Assembly: GCA_029204225.1 (NCBI GenBank)
Contig: CM055100.1
Coordinates: 67,040,472 to 67,104,471 of the forward strand
Reading direction: 5' to 3'
Length of the DNA: 64,000 bases
Source: Diphasiastrum complanatum
Lineage: Eukaryota; Streptophyta; Lycopodiopsida; Lycopodiales; Lycopodiaceae
Shown here: positions 10,691 through 26,639 of the stretch, piece after piece
How the letters are laid out: every line of letters begins with the position of its first letter
Position numbering within the stretch: position 1 is the first letter of the stretch
Notes under the pieces: generated by a model
The model's input: the letters and a program-made list of their open reading frames with translations, nothing else
The model's database searches: none
Told to the model about the DNA's origin: nothing
Translations under genes and position numbers: made by a program

Positions 10691-13600
10691 TTTTGGTGGT
10701 ACAGTAGCCATCGGTCTTTGTGTCTCTTTTATTGGTGATCAGTTTCATAGCAGAGGTATCTCTCGAACAAGTGTTTTTTTTAGAAAAGCAACACAGAAGC
10801 GGACGTTTGCAGGTGGCGTTTTCTTTGTTTGAAGTGGTTTTTCTTATCAAGTATGAAGATTGTAAAGAGTAGCTCATGAGCAGAGGTTTACAAATGGATT
10901 TTTTAAAACGGAAATTCAGCGCCTGTTTTTTGATAGAGGAGTGAGCATGCAAATTCACTGTAGCTATTGGCAATGTTTCTCATAAATGAAATTCTGTCGA
11001 TTTTCAAAATCTAGCAGGTTGACTCTTTCTGCTTCTCATTTGTATGTGTTCAAAAAGTAGAACTGCATCTCCATAAAGACGTTTCACATCCAGACGATTT
11101 TTTTCTTTTAATCTTCTCTTTTAGTTGTGTGGCTTACGTTCTTATTAATATGAATGAATAAAGAGCTAGATTTGTTTTGCAGAGCATATTCTTAGTGAGA
11201 GGGAACGTGGAGCAGTACCTCAATTGTGACCCGAAATTTAGATCAGAAACATTTCAGCATCACAATAAAAACTGGACTGCAGAACATTCAGCCAATATGA
11301 TTGGGACTGGATTCACAATTGCTTCTCTCAAACAAGATACAACCTGCTCTAATATCTTGGTCTGGGCATTTTGCAAGTCAGTCTCTCTCTCTCTCACACA
11401 CATTATACGTATCATGGCATGTGGTAATAGGATTTCATGTCGTAGAGTGATGTAGTCTAGTGAGCAGTTTATGCATCTAAATGATTTTAGCAAGTTCTTT
11501 CTTGTTGCGAGAGCTCCGACCTATATCTTTAACAGAGCGAGAGAGTTGTGAACAAAGTAATTTCGAAGAAGCTATGTGTATCTTTAAGGAATATTTGTTA
11601 ACAAAATTGTTTTTGAGAAGCAATAGGTAGCAGAGAGTTAATTCTGTGTGAGTGGATTCTAGCAAATAGATTGTACATGACTAATAGCAAATAGTGCTTC
11701 GAAACAATTGCCAATATGCATCAAAAATGTAATTGCATGTTAGCAAATTCTATCAAAGCAATCATAGATGACAAATAATGTTCTTAAATTGTTAACTAAT
11801 TGCGAGTGTAAAGTCCTAGGTCAATAAGAAATTCTTACTAGTTGTTGTTTAGTTATACCGAATGTAAATGTTTTGTCTCATCCATGGCCAATCAATTTCA
11901 AATTGGAAAAATAATATTAGGTTACATCCGATAAATGATTTATTAGCAGGTTGACGGTACCTTCTTGTTCAACAGTTATATGGTTACTCGTTCCCTTGTT
12001 CTCGTTCTGTAAGAGTTATGGTCAAAACAAATGCAAGTGCAATTAGGATAAGGGCCTAAAGAAAGCAAAGTAGCTATGCTCTAGATCCATAAAATTGTCT
12101 TAGAAATTTGACTTTCAAGTCGATTATAAGCAAAATTACCGATTTTGATGTTTCAAAAAATCTCCAAAATTTGAAATACTTGAATTCATGCTATCTGCTC
12201 AGAAAGCATAGCTATGTGGCATATTTTGTAGCATTGATAGTGTTCTAATCAATGATTACAATTTCATGTATAAAATAGAAACTTCACGTAGAAAGGCATG
12301 TAGGAGAGGAGTGGTGCTGCACTGTAGTAGGAAAACAGCGGAGCTTTGCAATAGATGAGCTTTTCCTTTTTTCTTTTGATGTAGAAAAGCAATGGAGTTT
12401 GCATGTAGAAGAGCAGGAGAAATGCAAGTGCAATAAGATAGGGATTTGTATGTTGTAGATTTATGGAGTCTTAGAAATTTGACTTCCAAGCTAGTTCTGA
12501 ACTCAATTCTCAATTCTCATGTTTCGAAAAATCTCCTAAATTTTTATGTGTAAAAGAAAAAAACATAGTGAACTCAAATCTCAATTCCCATGTTTCGAAA
12601 AAACTCTGAAATTTTAAAATCACTGTGTAGAAGAAAAAACATAATTAATCTTTCTTAAAAAACAAATTGATAATTTTAATTCATAGGTTTTCTTTTTTTG
12701 ATATAATTTACAAAAATATAGTTATAAATTATTTTCAAAAGATATTGGTTTTTTATATTTGTAAGAATATGAAAAAAAGAATGTACCAAATCATGAGAAA
12801 TTTTAATTGAACATAAAATTATATATGTTATTTTCATGATTTAAATTCGAGAAATATAGAATAAAAGCTATTGTTTGAAAAAAAAAACAATGTGCGAGCT
12901 TTGTAGCATATTTCAAAAAAATATTTCATGGCAATTTGCAATTTGCAATTTCAAATTTCATTTTTCATATTGCATTGGCGTTTGGGAGAAAGGCGAATCT
13001 CCTAGTTTATAAAATTGAGAGGAAAATCGCCACACCTCTTTTTGCCATCTTACACTTGATAAAAAAGATGGCTTTCTAACAACTGACTTTTTTTAACAAA
13101 TGCTAACATTTTGAGAATATTTCAAATATTCTACAAAGCTCTCTCAATGTTTTTTCAAATTTGTTTTACAACGCCCTCTACTTTTGGATAGGATAATTTA
13201 GTCGAACCAAATGAACATGTATACAAAGTCTAGATTTAGAATGTTTAAAACAATAACTAGCAAGGATCGATTTTTTATTGTAAACCTAAATCAAGAAAAT
13301 TTGTTTCAACGTAAAAGTATATATCAACTCCAAAAAAAAGTTGCTAATTTGAGAGGTAGGAAGAATGCTATCTATTGTAATTTTGCAGTAGTAAGACATT
13401 ATTCAATGGGAGCTGCAATGCTACCAAACACTCTCAAATCACTTACATCTAGTTTTCAATTCGTGTAGGATTCTTTTAGAATCTGATTTTTTACAACATT
13501 TTCAGGACTTCGATTCCAAAATAAATCGACGTCTTAATGAAACTTGTTAATGAGAAGTGTAATCATAGTTTCCAAATTGAAAAGTTCAAACGAAGCTATT

Positions 13601-14050
13601 TTGGCATGGCTTGTTAAAATTAGAACTCAAATTTGTTTTTCGGGAAATCTGTCTGATCAGTGATCAGTTTACATGTATTATATCTATTTGCAAAAAAATG
13701 TGTAACTATATCAATTGTTAGTAAAAACCATTGCGGGCAATGTACACGTACAGTCTAGAATGATTAGGCAACGTATGCCTGTGTATTTGCATGAGTAGAA
13801 TCGTTGCCTTGAGTTAAAAGATTGTAAACATGTTTATGTTTCAGCTTTCAGAGATAAAGATAGATTTAGAGTCATTTCATGTCCATCAGAAAAATGCATG
13901 AGCCAGTGCATGTAAACAAATGGTGCAATCATTTGCTAAAATAGGTTCAAATGCTTGTATACGTAGTCTATGCAATGTAAGTGCTCGATTCGATCATATG
14001 GGATATTTTTGCATCTCTTGAAGTATTTTCCATAGAAAGGCCAATTTATG
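10691..14050. other. Long AT-rich stretch, nothing recognised
   Basis: Only short frames with stops, the longest about 120 codons, none with a known motif. Around 12100-12190, 12470-12540 and 12560-12620 are degenerate direct copies of a segment including 'catgtttcgaaaaa' and 'tctcaattc'. Otherwise I see nothing. Confidence 0.4.
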
Positions 14051-14054
14051 TATG

Positions 14055-14390
14055 GACTCACATGACATTCAATTTCAATAGTAGTGATTCTTGGGGTGCA
14101 ATGTAATTTATTTATCTATGGTGGGATGTAAGGAATGACTTATTTTGTTCGTCATCATTTATTTGAATTTATTTTTTGCACTAATTATTTCTATACGGTA
14201 AGAATGTTTACTTTATTTTTTGTAAAGTGTGATTGTTCACATGTATTGACTTGCATGACATTTACTTTCAGTAGTAGTGATTATTGGGGTGCAACATAAT
14301 TTATTTATCTATCATGGGATGTAAGGAATGACTTATTTTGTTGGTCATCATTTATTTGAATTTTTTTTGCACTAATTATTTCTATAGGGT
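14055..14390 (+). repeat. 193-bp direct duplication
   Basis: Two adjacent copies of a segment containing 'gtagtgattnttggggtgcaa' and 'gggatgtaaggaatgactta'. Equivalent bases are 193 bp apart (for example 14123 and 14316). The copies differ by scattered substitutions and small indels, so this is an old tandem duplication. Confidence 0.7.
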
Positions 14391-15965
14391 TGCATTTTCT
14401 AAAACTATCTTTGATCGCCTGCAACAATTATCCCATACGTGTTTCCTTTATGTCTCATGACACATCTCCAAGTCAGGGATCTGGCCGCAGACGTGGGTCA
14501 TTCCAATGGAACTCTCACAAGAAAAATTTCTTGAAGAGGTTTAAATTAGTAAGGCTGCGAAATCAACATGAAAAGGGATGAGAGAGTTTGTGAGTACATC
14601 GAAAGGATATGGTCAAAAAGCTGATGGTTGTCAACAGGTCATCCAACCTTATAAAGATTCAAATGAACATCGCAAAGAAATTGATAGCTTCCTTGATGCT
14701 CAAGCCCAACAGATGCCACACTGAACTAATTGGGCAAACAGTCTTCAACAAGGGTCCAGACAATGAAATGGTCAAGCATGAACGACTTTACTTGTTTCGT
14801 TGGGAACAAAGCCTACACATCCACACGACGAAGTTCATGCACCGTGACTTCTATAAATAGCTCCTGCCCCTTGCTTTTATGAGATGAGAAGACATTCCAA
14901 TGGGATCACACAACAAATGGTGTGGTTCTACAATGATAACTGCACACATGCATGGAATTCAGACAAAAGCATATTCCAAAAGCCCACCAAGACCCCCAAT
15001 GTATGGCCAGTAGTTGAGTGAACAAATAACACACAACAAGGGGCTGATTTGCTCACATGTGCGGGTTTCCACCTTGAAGCAATGTTTTTAAATGTGTGTC
15101 ATTTGACTCAAGTTGAGAAATTTTCTATAGAAGCCACCCAGTCAAAGAGCCAATGAGCATGCCATTCCACCCCTCAACAAGCCAAGATGGCAAGCTTTTT
15201 AAATACAAAACTAGCATATCAGCTGCAACATTGCTTTGAAAAAAAGAGCACTTAGCATTCATGAAAAAGTGCTAAATGTGAATGTCATTAAAGCCCTAAA
15301 AAACAAACTTTTTTCTTTGAGAATAGCTTCCCTGGCCAACTCTGATACATTGTATGATATTCATATGAATAATAGCCCTATGTGTACCTATCTTGATTTT
15401 CAAAAAAGGCATTTGGAGAGATAGCCCTATCTGACATGCAAGCACATATATTGTCTTCCTCAAGGTGTTAGGTCTTGATCAAAACAACAGTATGTACATC
15501 CACCAGCCTTTGCTGAAGGATGTGGAAGTATTTCAGGCATGAACCAGGCAGAGGATCTACAACACCTAACGCATAATGCCTTTATTTGAATACTTCTAAA
15601 GGCAACTTTAAAAGTTTCGTTTGAATGCCATGTAAGATCGAGCTTGATTTTCAGCTCAATTCTCAATTTGTCACATTTTTTTTTTAAAAGCTCAATGGTT
15701 GTGGTGATATTGATAATATCGATAGGTCGATCCCCTTTCCTGTGATTTGATTATAGGGACTTGTGCGATATTGTTATAACTTGTGTTGTATTATTGTATT
15801 ACTTGATTAATTTAAATATGGCTTGAAGGTAGAATGACTGCTGAAAAAAGAAAAAAACTATTTTCAATATTGTTGAATTGAATTTCAAGTACTATTCAAA
15901 ATGTGAATATGTTGGAGTATCGAATCGTGTGAATCATGGCCTATGGGAATCCTAAATTTTCGTTT
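14391..15965. other. Unrecognised stretch with small open frames
   Basis: Two plus-strand frames (14390-14581 and 14609-14860, 63 and 83 codons) look somewhat protein-like, with a basic first part and mixed polar residues, but match no family I know. They are separated by stops. They may be remnants of one decayed gene. The rest to 15965 shows nothing recognisable. Confidence 0.3.
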
Positions 15966-16189
15966 TCAAGAGATTTTATTATCAAGATAAAACTGATTAG
16001 GCCAAGTGCGAGTGTTGGAGACCAAGGTGATATGAGTGCAAGGGGAGCCCGCACCCGCAGACACCTTAGTTTTGGTCGGCGTGTTGTCCGCAAGACCGCA
16101 CGTGAGTGCTAAGTCCATTGGCGCACCTCCCAACCTATCACACATGCATTGGTGCCCATCCAGCCAGTTGGGCTCGGTCACATGCGAGC

Positions 16190-16450
16190 GCCATGCCTTT
16201 GATGTCACATTGACCATCATTTGCACTATAGATGATGTTGCTTTCTCCCTCATAAGACAATAAGGGTGAAATATATTCCTTATGTCTTGTCATGTGAGAT
16301 GAGGCTCCACTATCAATCCGGCAAGGATCATTCCCATCATTGAAGTCATAACAAGAGATTCAGAAATGCTATCTTCTTCTTCATCTATTGCTAGATTTCC
16401 TTGCCTCTCACCTTGCTCTCTTTTCTTCTTATGAGTTATTTTATGAGATT
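16190..16450 (-). pseudogene. Ty1/copia protease fragment
   Basis: On the minus strand one frame reads R-I-D-S-G-A-S-S-H-M-T near 16298-16315, followed by copia-like residues with S-Y-E and I-Y-S-A-N-D. The D-S-G-A protease active site is intact, but only this short piece of gag-pol is present, with frame breaks on both sides. A charged segment before it (to about 16450) fits the end of Gag. No LTRs were found around it. Confidence 0.65.
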
Positions 16451-17093
16451 CAATTTAGACTATTAAAATATCATAAGTGTTTGTTAATATTTTGTTCACT
16501 TTGAATATTTTTACTTTTTAGAGTTTTATTGGAAAATTTAATTTTTTTTGGACATGATGTATTGATGTTTTTGGCCAAAATGCTTATATTTTGTAATAAT
16601 TTTTTGTGATTTTTCAAAAAAATTTCATGAAAAAGCATGTTCTTGGACAAAAATTAAAAAATTGAAAAATGATTACTATTCTTTAGGATTTTGACCCGTT
16701 TCAAAAGATTTCGCGTTTTGGATGAAAAAACTTCTTTTGAAATATTGTTTGATACTATTTTTGGCAAGTAGCTAAGTGGATGAGGTCGAGTTTGGACCTA
16801 TTCTAATTGGTCAATTTTGGTACATTGCATTTGGACCATATTTTTTAGGTTTTTGATTGAGTTTCTAGAAGTTGCCATTTTAGGGCATACTTGGTGAAAG
16901 TGCCTAAGTGACATTATAATTGTTATAAATAGCTGTACCTATGTGGAGAACTATCTTTGTTTCTCTTACTATATATGGAGAACTACTCTTTGGTGATTCT
17001 ATGTCCATCTCATGTCATTTTCTCATGTATCTTGATTTTGTGTATAGAATGTTGATTTCTTTGTGGATCTAGCTCTCACACGTGTAAAGGAAA
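16451..17093. other. AT-rich stretch, nothing recognised
   Basis: No gene, LTR end or RNA gene seen. A 'cacacgtgta' G-box-like string occurs near 17078. Confidence 0.35.
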
Positions 17094-17271
<178 letters not shown>

Positions 17272-17467
17272 CAAAAAATTTTCCGTCCAATGCATTGGTT
17301 CCATTTCCATTTAGTATGTACTTTTGTCTAGAGACTTAGACCTTTTGCCCAAGTAGTATAGTTTGTCATTCATTCGAAATTTACTTAAAATTAATTTTAA
17401 TGTCCCTAACTACATAACAACCTTATCATAGTGGTCTTTATGAATTGTATGTAGGATTACATCAAAG

Positions 17468-18275
17468 ATGGAGCACGAAGAATTCATTCCAGATATCCAC
17501 ATTGGTCATTACTACACAAACCTATTGTTGAATTTGGGCTCTGAGTGTAGTGATTCTGAGATCTATGATACTGACTTTGGAGTATCAATGGATGAAACAA
17601 TATACCGTTCAATTGGTGATATAGGTGGGGTCACTCATGCAAATAGAGAAGCCTACTCACCTTTTGTAGACGTCAAAGAGCACACGTCCCCTGCCTTCTT
17701 CTTTTTTAATGCACAGTCGTACCATCTTATGTGTGCAAGTATCAGTAAGTGCACTTTTCCAACGTATGGAGATATTTTAGGTGTGGAACCCACATTTAAA
17801 GCTGCTCCTCGAAACAAACAAAGAAAGTCAAATCTAGAGTATGATGTTCAACAAAAATGGAAAGATTTGCAAATGAAAATGTGTCTACAAACCATGTATC
17901 CTAGGAGAGAGGGAATTTGTTTCAAGTCTAAGATGTTCCTCCTAATTTTGCGTGTAGGACAACGGCATGAATTGTTTTGTGATTGTCATATTGACAGTGT
18001 CTAGGAAACACAATAATTTAGCCCAAACCATTGAAGCAATAAAGTCACACTAGGTTGTCGGTCTAATTAGAAAATATGGAATTGCAGAATCTTTTATCAA
18101 GACTAGCTATGATGCATGTTCAGTTTGCCATGGTGTGACCACAAAACCAGTTGGTGGTGAGCATGTTTCATTCACACATCAATACTTGTTGCCTGTTGAA
18201 GAACTTCAAGATAAAATAAAAGAAATAATTGTGGAGCATCGAGTGAAATTAGTTTGTATACGGTCATCACCTTAG
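17468..18275 (+). pseudogene. Unrecognised protein remnant
   Basis: An ATG at 17468 opens a 178-codon frame ending at 18004. A second frame then carries protein-like sequence to about 18275, including A-C-S-V-C-H-G and a run with H-Q-Y-L-L-P-V-E-E-L. A shift near 17900-17990 would join them, leaving one internal stop. A plausible splice acceptor (tgtatgtag) ends just before the start at about 17454. The protein is polar and acidic at the N-terminus, with no domain I recognise. The SWIM-type remnant lies 0.9 kb downstream on the same strand, so both may come from one transposase-like or host gene, but this is inference. Confidence 0.35.
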
Positions 18276-19146
18276 ACCGAGGAGGTCTCTAAGAAGACAA
18301 GATGAACAAAGATTGAGAGCCGAGAAATGCTAGTTAGGAATGACAAGTAAAGACTGTGTAAGCCTCATGGTGAATCCCGGAAGATGGAATGACCATGTAG
18401 GAACTAGTATTTCTAGGCAAATGTAATAAATGCAAGTAGACCCCTCTTAAAGAAAGTAGAGTGAGCCACCTTTTGATGGTGACCTCTAGTGGAGAGCATT
18501 ATTCCACTTGTAATTCGTGAAATGTGGAAATTCCACTAAGATGCCACCTAAGGAGCTCTCTTGTTTATTTAAGAGACTCCCTCTTTGAGTAGAGGAGCTT
18601 TTTGTGAATTGTATCAACTCCATGCTGAAATGAGAAGAGCCTTCACGAGTTTGGTGCATCCATTGAGCTCCTTGATCATGATGGTTTTCTTGAGTGATGC
18701 CCCTATGATCATGCCCTTCCATTCATATTGTGTGTGGTTGTGGATTTAGAGTGGAATAGTTTTCTTGTTTTTCTAGTTGTGGATTAGATTTCATGTTTTC
18801 TTGTGGATTAATGTAGGAGCCAGCATTCAAGTAAACTAAATAGGCTGGATTTGTGGTGTAGTTCTTGCATATCTCTTTACAATCCAGTTCTTGATGTTCT
18901 TGGGATGTCCAAGAATCAAAAGACTGGTTGGTTTCTTGATTCTTGGACTTCTAACATGCTGTAGATTAGTTTCTTGTTTCTTGTTTTGTCAAATTTATGC
19001 AAAGTGTAGCTCAATGTTAGTATATTGTAAGCTCTGATTCAATTCGTTTAAAGAATAGGTAGTTGTAGAATCTATTGAACGTTCATTTGGGCTGCACTCT
19101 GTTCTATGAATGAGCGTTCTTGGCTTGTATCTTGTTTAGAATGTAA
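18276..19146. other. Non-coding stretch between gene remnants
   Basis: Stops in all frames, with no recognised motif. It could contain an intron or insertion separating the two protein remnants, but no clear splice pair was established. Confidence 0.3.
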
Positions 19147-19944
19147 GTGCGTTCAAGAGAGTTCGTCCTTGAGTTGTCCTTTGACAGGCAGGACAAAAAC
19201 TATACTACAAAGTTATTCAGTCTGTTTCTGGCTGGCCTGGGCATTGTAACAAATAAGAAACAGCCAAGTAATGCCCAAACGAGCTTGGTAACAGGCAAGA
19301 ACCAGAACCATAACCAACAGGTCCTCTGGAGCAGGGGATCTGTAAACACAACCAATCTAATTGAGAGGACACGGCACCACCTCAAGTATAGTGTCCTTGG
19401 AGGAAAGGTAAATCATAAGGTTACAGATCTCATCAACTATTTAGTTGGGCAATCTGTCATGGGCACACATCGCGGTGGAACACTCGTGGAGCATTACAAA
19501 TTAAAACAACTAATTGGTTTGTTGCATCTCGTAACCCACATTTAATATATCAATCTCCTATCTTTTCTCAATATATGGATACTCATTATAAACATGTGTG
19601 TGGGTTGCAAATGACTCGGAACGCTTTTCAAACAGAATTTTGTCAAATTCTTAGAGGCTATGAAATCTAGCAGGAATTCAATCCTTGAGCAGTACTACCA
19701 TGACAAAAGTAGGCTCAATGTACTTGACGAAGACAACTTGATTTTTAGTGTGAGAAAAGAAGCAAGTGTTGAGAAGTGGTATGTAGTGGACATTGCAAAA
19801 GAAACGTGCTCGTGCTTTGACAATTCTTCTCAGTGCAAGCACTTGGTGGGCACCAAGTTAGTGGCACAAAGATTCTATGGTTCACGATATAGTTACATTG
19901 TTCCAAGTGGAAGCGGCCTCCAGTTCAAATGTTCTAATAATTGA
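19147..19944 (+). pseudogene. SWIM zinc-finger protein remnant (transposase/ZSWIM-like)
   Basis: The last 95 codons (19660-19944) contain W-Y-V-V-D-I-A-K-E-T followed by CSCFDNSSQCKH, a CxCx6CxH SWIM zinc finger. Its Cys codons start at 19807, 19813 and 19834 and its His codon at 19840. SWIM fingers bind DNA or protein and are common in MULE/FAR1-type transposases and ZSWIM proteins. The upstream frame (19147-19545) has R-H-H-L-K-Y-S-V-L-G-G-K, which resembles the segment before the finger in such proteins. Between them the coding sequence continues in another frame to about 19668, where a TAG ends it. With at least one frameshift and one stop it is probably dead, unless introns explain the breaks. 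Confidence 0.6.
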
Positions 19945-22341
<2,397 letters not shown>

Positions 22342-22580
22342 AGTGCTCGCCAAAAACCTATAATCCATGTTTAAAAGCCTACAAAAATGAAATTCACCTA
22401 GCAATTTTTTTTGGGTAGGTTTCCAAAACCTACAAATTTAAGCAAATTTAATTACTCATAGGTAACAAGCCTATTCATATTTTTTACATAGGTTTTTGGC
22501 TTTAAAATTTAAAAAAAAAAAAAAAGGTTTTTAGCCTATCATTTCAAGATTTATAAGTTTTTAGTTTTAGTCTACCAGTG
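22342..22580. mobile_element. Possible hAT-like miniature element
   Basis: Starts at 'cagtgctcgccaaaaacc', close to the ends of the larger inverted-repeat unit at 22774-24137 (cagtgcttgcagaaaac). It is AT-rich and contains oppositely oriented 'aaaacctac' and 'gtaggttt' motifs. Ends beginning CAGTG suggest a hAT-type miniature element, but I found no convincing 8-bp TSD. Confidence 0.3.
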
Positions 22581-22732
22581 ACCAGTTGGCAGTGACTACC
22601 TTAGGAGTCAGGACTCAGCAATGAGCATGGAGTCTGGACCAGGGTCCAGGAGTCCAGGTCCCAGGACCATGGTGCATGGCAGCATGATCATTTTGAATTC
22701 CAATTTCCAAATTCCAACTCATGGCCAATGGG

Positions 22733-22752
22733 TCATGAGTCATGACTCATGA
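22733..22752. repeat. 20-bp perfect palindrome with two TGAGTCA sites
   Basis: TCATGAGTCATGACTCATGA equals its own reverse complement. It holds TGAGTCA and TGACTCA, the core bound by GCN4/bZIP-type factors. The neighbouring 40 bases repeat ATCATGA-like strings. No gene is close enough to assign a role. Confidence 0.7.
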
Positions 22753-22773
22753 ATCTTAATCATGAATCATGAT

Positions 22774-24137
<1,364 letters not shown>

Positions 24138-24315
24138 CGAGTGTATTTTAAATCTCCAAGCCAAATACTCTTACCTTTGCCTGGTAGTAGAAATGCATAA
24201 TAGCCTTGCATTTCAGCCGACAGCACAGGGGCATGGCCTCATAGCTTTATCACAGCCTGTTCCAAAAAAAATTGGATGTGACACACCGGAGGTTTGCAAC
24301 CGGTCACAAGTCAAG

Positions 24316-24405
24316 GAAGGTTGAATCTGCCCTGGTCAACCAATAATTTTTAGTCAGGGCCAGCGAAGGTTGAATCTGCCTTGGTCAACGAATAGTTTTT
24401 AGAAA
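24316..24405 (+). repeat. 49-bp tandem duplication
   Basis: 'gaaggttgaatctgccctgg' near 24316 recurs 49 bp later as 'gaaggttgaatctgccttgg', continuing through 'tcaac.aata.tttttag'. Two copies only. Confidence 0.65.
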
Positions 24406-24459
24406 CACGTGGCCTACAATGAAGTGCGTCGCGTCGGGCGTTATCACCTCCGTCCTTAC

Positions 24460-24775
24460 AAGAGACTACAAGAGACGAGGATGGCAATGGGACTCTCTTC
24501 TTCTGCCTCCTTGTCCTTTTCTAGCTCTGCTGTTTTTTCCTCTTTCTGCTCTCCGGAGGACTCTGTTTCAAGATCGGGTAGGACCTGATGAAGTTCCAAT
24601 TCTTCGCACTACTCCTTGGCCAAAAGTTAGAGCAGCCTACCCAATGTGCATTCTGTATTTTTCTTCATGAGAGTTTCTTGGATAACTGTGGCCACAATGA
24701 GCGGCCAGTTGCAGAGATTTTGTCTCCTCACGCAAGATTCCGCCACTATCACATACACCGTGATGGGGAGTGTGG
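24460..24775 (-). pseudogene. 3' part of a coding frame interrupted by E3
   Basis: On the minus strand the frame that enters E3 at 33130 continues here after the TSD without a break. It reads on through a hydrophobic segment with V-Y-V-I-V-A-E-S, then past two in-frame stops into a strongly acidic tail (E-K-D-K-E-A-E-E-E). I do not recognise the protein. The 5' part lies at 33130-33634. The continuity shows that E3 jumped into a gene or another retroelement's ORF; the stops show it is decayed. Confidence 0.5.
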
Positions 24776-24780
24776 ATATC
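24776..24780. repeat. Left target-site duplication of E3 (ATATC)
   Basis: ATATC recurs exactly at 33125-33129, directly beyond the far LTR end. Confidence 0.9.
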
Positions 24781-25699
24781 TGTTGTAAAGCTTACTCAGG
24801 TGCACCCAGTGTGCCCTGTAAGACTCTAAGGGGTGACGCTCCTCTTGGTCCCAGAGCAAGTTAGAAAGTCAAGGACTGAGCCTCCGACCTGTGGTGAGCC
24901 AGTCAAGTAGTCACAAGTCATGAGCTAGCTCTGGAGCTCGAGTCATGGCCTGGTGAGGAGTCAAGTTGATTCTGCCACCGGGACGGCTCCCGGGACCCAT
25001 GTCCGGGAGCCAAACTGATTGTGCCAGGCTTGCCAGGCTTAATGAGCAAAATAAAAACTAAGTCCTGAAAAGTGTGCTTTACCAGAAAGCACTATATTCC
25101 AGGACAGAGGAGGCGCGCCGAATCACACCAGAACTATAGGGGGAGTCCGACAGACAAAAACTTGGGCAGCTCAACCAGCGCCAGGAATCCAATCGCCAGA
25201 TCTCAGCTCCCTCTACCAGCACGAGCCAGGCACAATGCCCAGCACGTGCTGGTGGCCCCGAGACCGGTCAGTCTATGTATGTCATGTAACCTCTTCCAAA
25301 TTTAATAAAGTTGATCCTTGGGGATGATTACTATTTCGGTTTCACCTCTGGGACTGGTCCAAGTGGAAGGACCCTTACTACAACCTTTTTGCATCGCCGG
25401 CGCCTAAGGGTCCACGTCACCGACGTGTGTCTTGCCGCTATGCAATTTGGTCAGTTTGGCGACCACTATGCCTTGAGTTCCATGTGTGGCTTGTCTTTGC
25501 CTTTGGTTACCTTTTGGGGACGGATTCTGAGTTGGCTTTCGGGTTGGTTGGGATTCTAGTTTTCTCAAGTCTGAATGGTTAAGCTTGTTACGTTTCTAAG
25601 TTGGCTTTTACGTAAGTGCATGATGGATGAATGTTAGACTTAAGCGCTTGTTGGGGAAACCGCTCAAGTCCCAACGCCCTTTGAGGCGCCGGCGCAACA
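24781..25699 (+). repeat. E3 5' LTR
   Basis: 919 bp, TGTTGTAAAG...GCGCAACA. A candidate polyadenylation signal, AATAAA, lies at 25304-25309. It matches E1/E2 LTRs in opposite orientation. Confidence 0.92.
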
Positions 25700-25701
25700 T
25701 G

Positions 25702-25713
25702 TGGTATCAGAGC
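25702..25713 (+). promoter_or_regulatory. E3 primer-binding site (tRNA-Met type)
   Basis: TGGTATCAGAGC two bases after the LTR end, the same arrangement as in E1 and E2. Confidence 0.9.
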
Positions 25714-26031
25714 TGACTAGCCGGTCAGCTACGCAAGTCTCACGGGAGGACCACTTTTTGGGATTTGTCTGGACACCCGTTGTGCAAGGTGCTGCCCACA
25801 GTGTAAGCACGGGTGCGTCCACGGTCGAGGTGGTCGACAGAATGGGGGACTTGATGAGTCAATGTGCTGCCCTTGAGGTGTAAGCACGGTCAGTTCTCGC
25901 AGTTCGGGCCTGGCGCCGTCTGCATGTAGGACAGATGAGGCATTGTGAATAAAGTTCGGTCGATGAATCAAGCCCGTGCTGTGAGTATTAAGTTCTAGTT
26001 TGGCCCTGATGAGGACATTAGCTTTCTCAAA
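25714..26031 (+). other. E3 internal region without genes
   Basis: The first part corresponds to the E1/E2 leader ('gtgtaagcacggtcagttctc', 'gcctggcgccgtctgcatgt'). The last part matches their 3' UTR ('ctagtttggccctgatgagg'). All coding sequence between is missing. Confidence 0.85.
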
Positions 26032-26042
26032 CGAGGGGAGGA
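26032..26042 (+). promoter_or_regulatory. E3 polypurine tract
   Basis: CGAGGGGAGGA directly before the 3' LTR, identical to the E1 tract. Confidence 0.85.
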
Positions 26043-26639
26043 TGTTGTAAAGCTGACTCGGGTGCACCCAGTGAGCCTTGTAAGACTCTAAGGGGTGACG
26101 CTCCTCTTGTTCCTAGAGCAAGTTAGAAAGTCAAGGACTGAGCCTCCGACCTGTGGTGAGCCAGTCAAGTAGTCACAAGTCGTGAGCTAGCTCTGGAGCT
26201 CAAGTCATGGCCTAGTGAGGAGTCAAACTGATTCTGCCGTCGGGACGGCTCCCGGGACCCATGTCCGGGAGCCAGACTGATTGTGCCAGGCTTGCCAGGC
26301 TTAATCAGCAAAATAAAAACTAAGTCCAGAAAAGCGTGCTTTACCAGAAAGCACTATATTCCAGGACAGAGGGGGCGCGCCGAATCACACCAGAACTATA
26401 GGGGGAGTCCGGTAGACAGAAACTTGGGCAGCTCAACCAGCGCCAGGAATCCAGTCGCCAGGTCTCAGCTCCCTCTACCAGCACGAGCCAGGCACAATGC
26501 CCAACACGTGCTGGTGGCCCCGAGACCGGACAGTCTATGTATGCCATGTAACCTCTTCCAAATTTAATAAAGTTGATCCTTGGGGATGATTACCATTTCG
26601 GTTTCGCCTCCGGGACTGGTCCAAGTGGAAGGACCCTTA
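26043..26639 (+). repeat. E3 3' LTR, first part
   Basis: Starts TGTTGTAAAGCTGAC and is cut at 'ggaccctta' by copia C-A. Its final CCTTA (26635-26639) is the left copy of the C-A target-site duplication. Confidence 0.9.
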
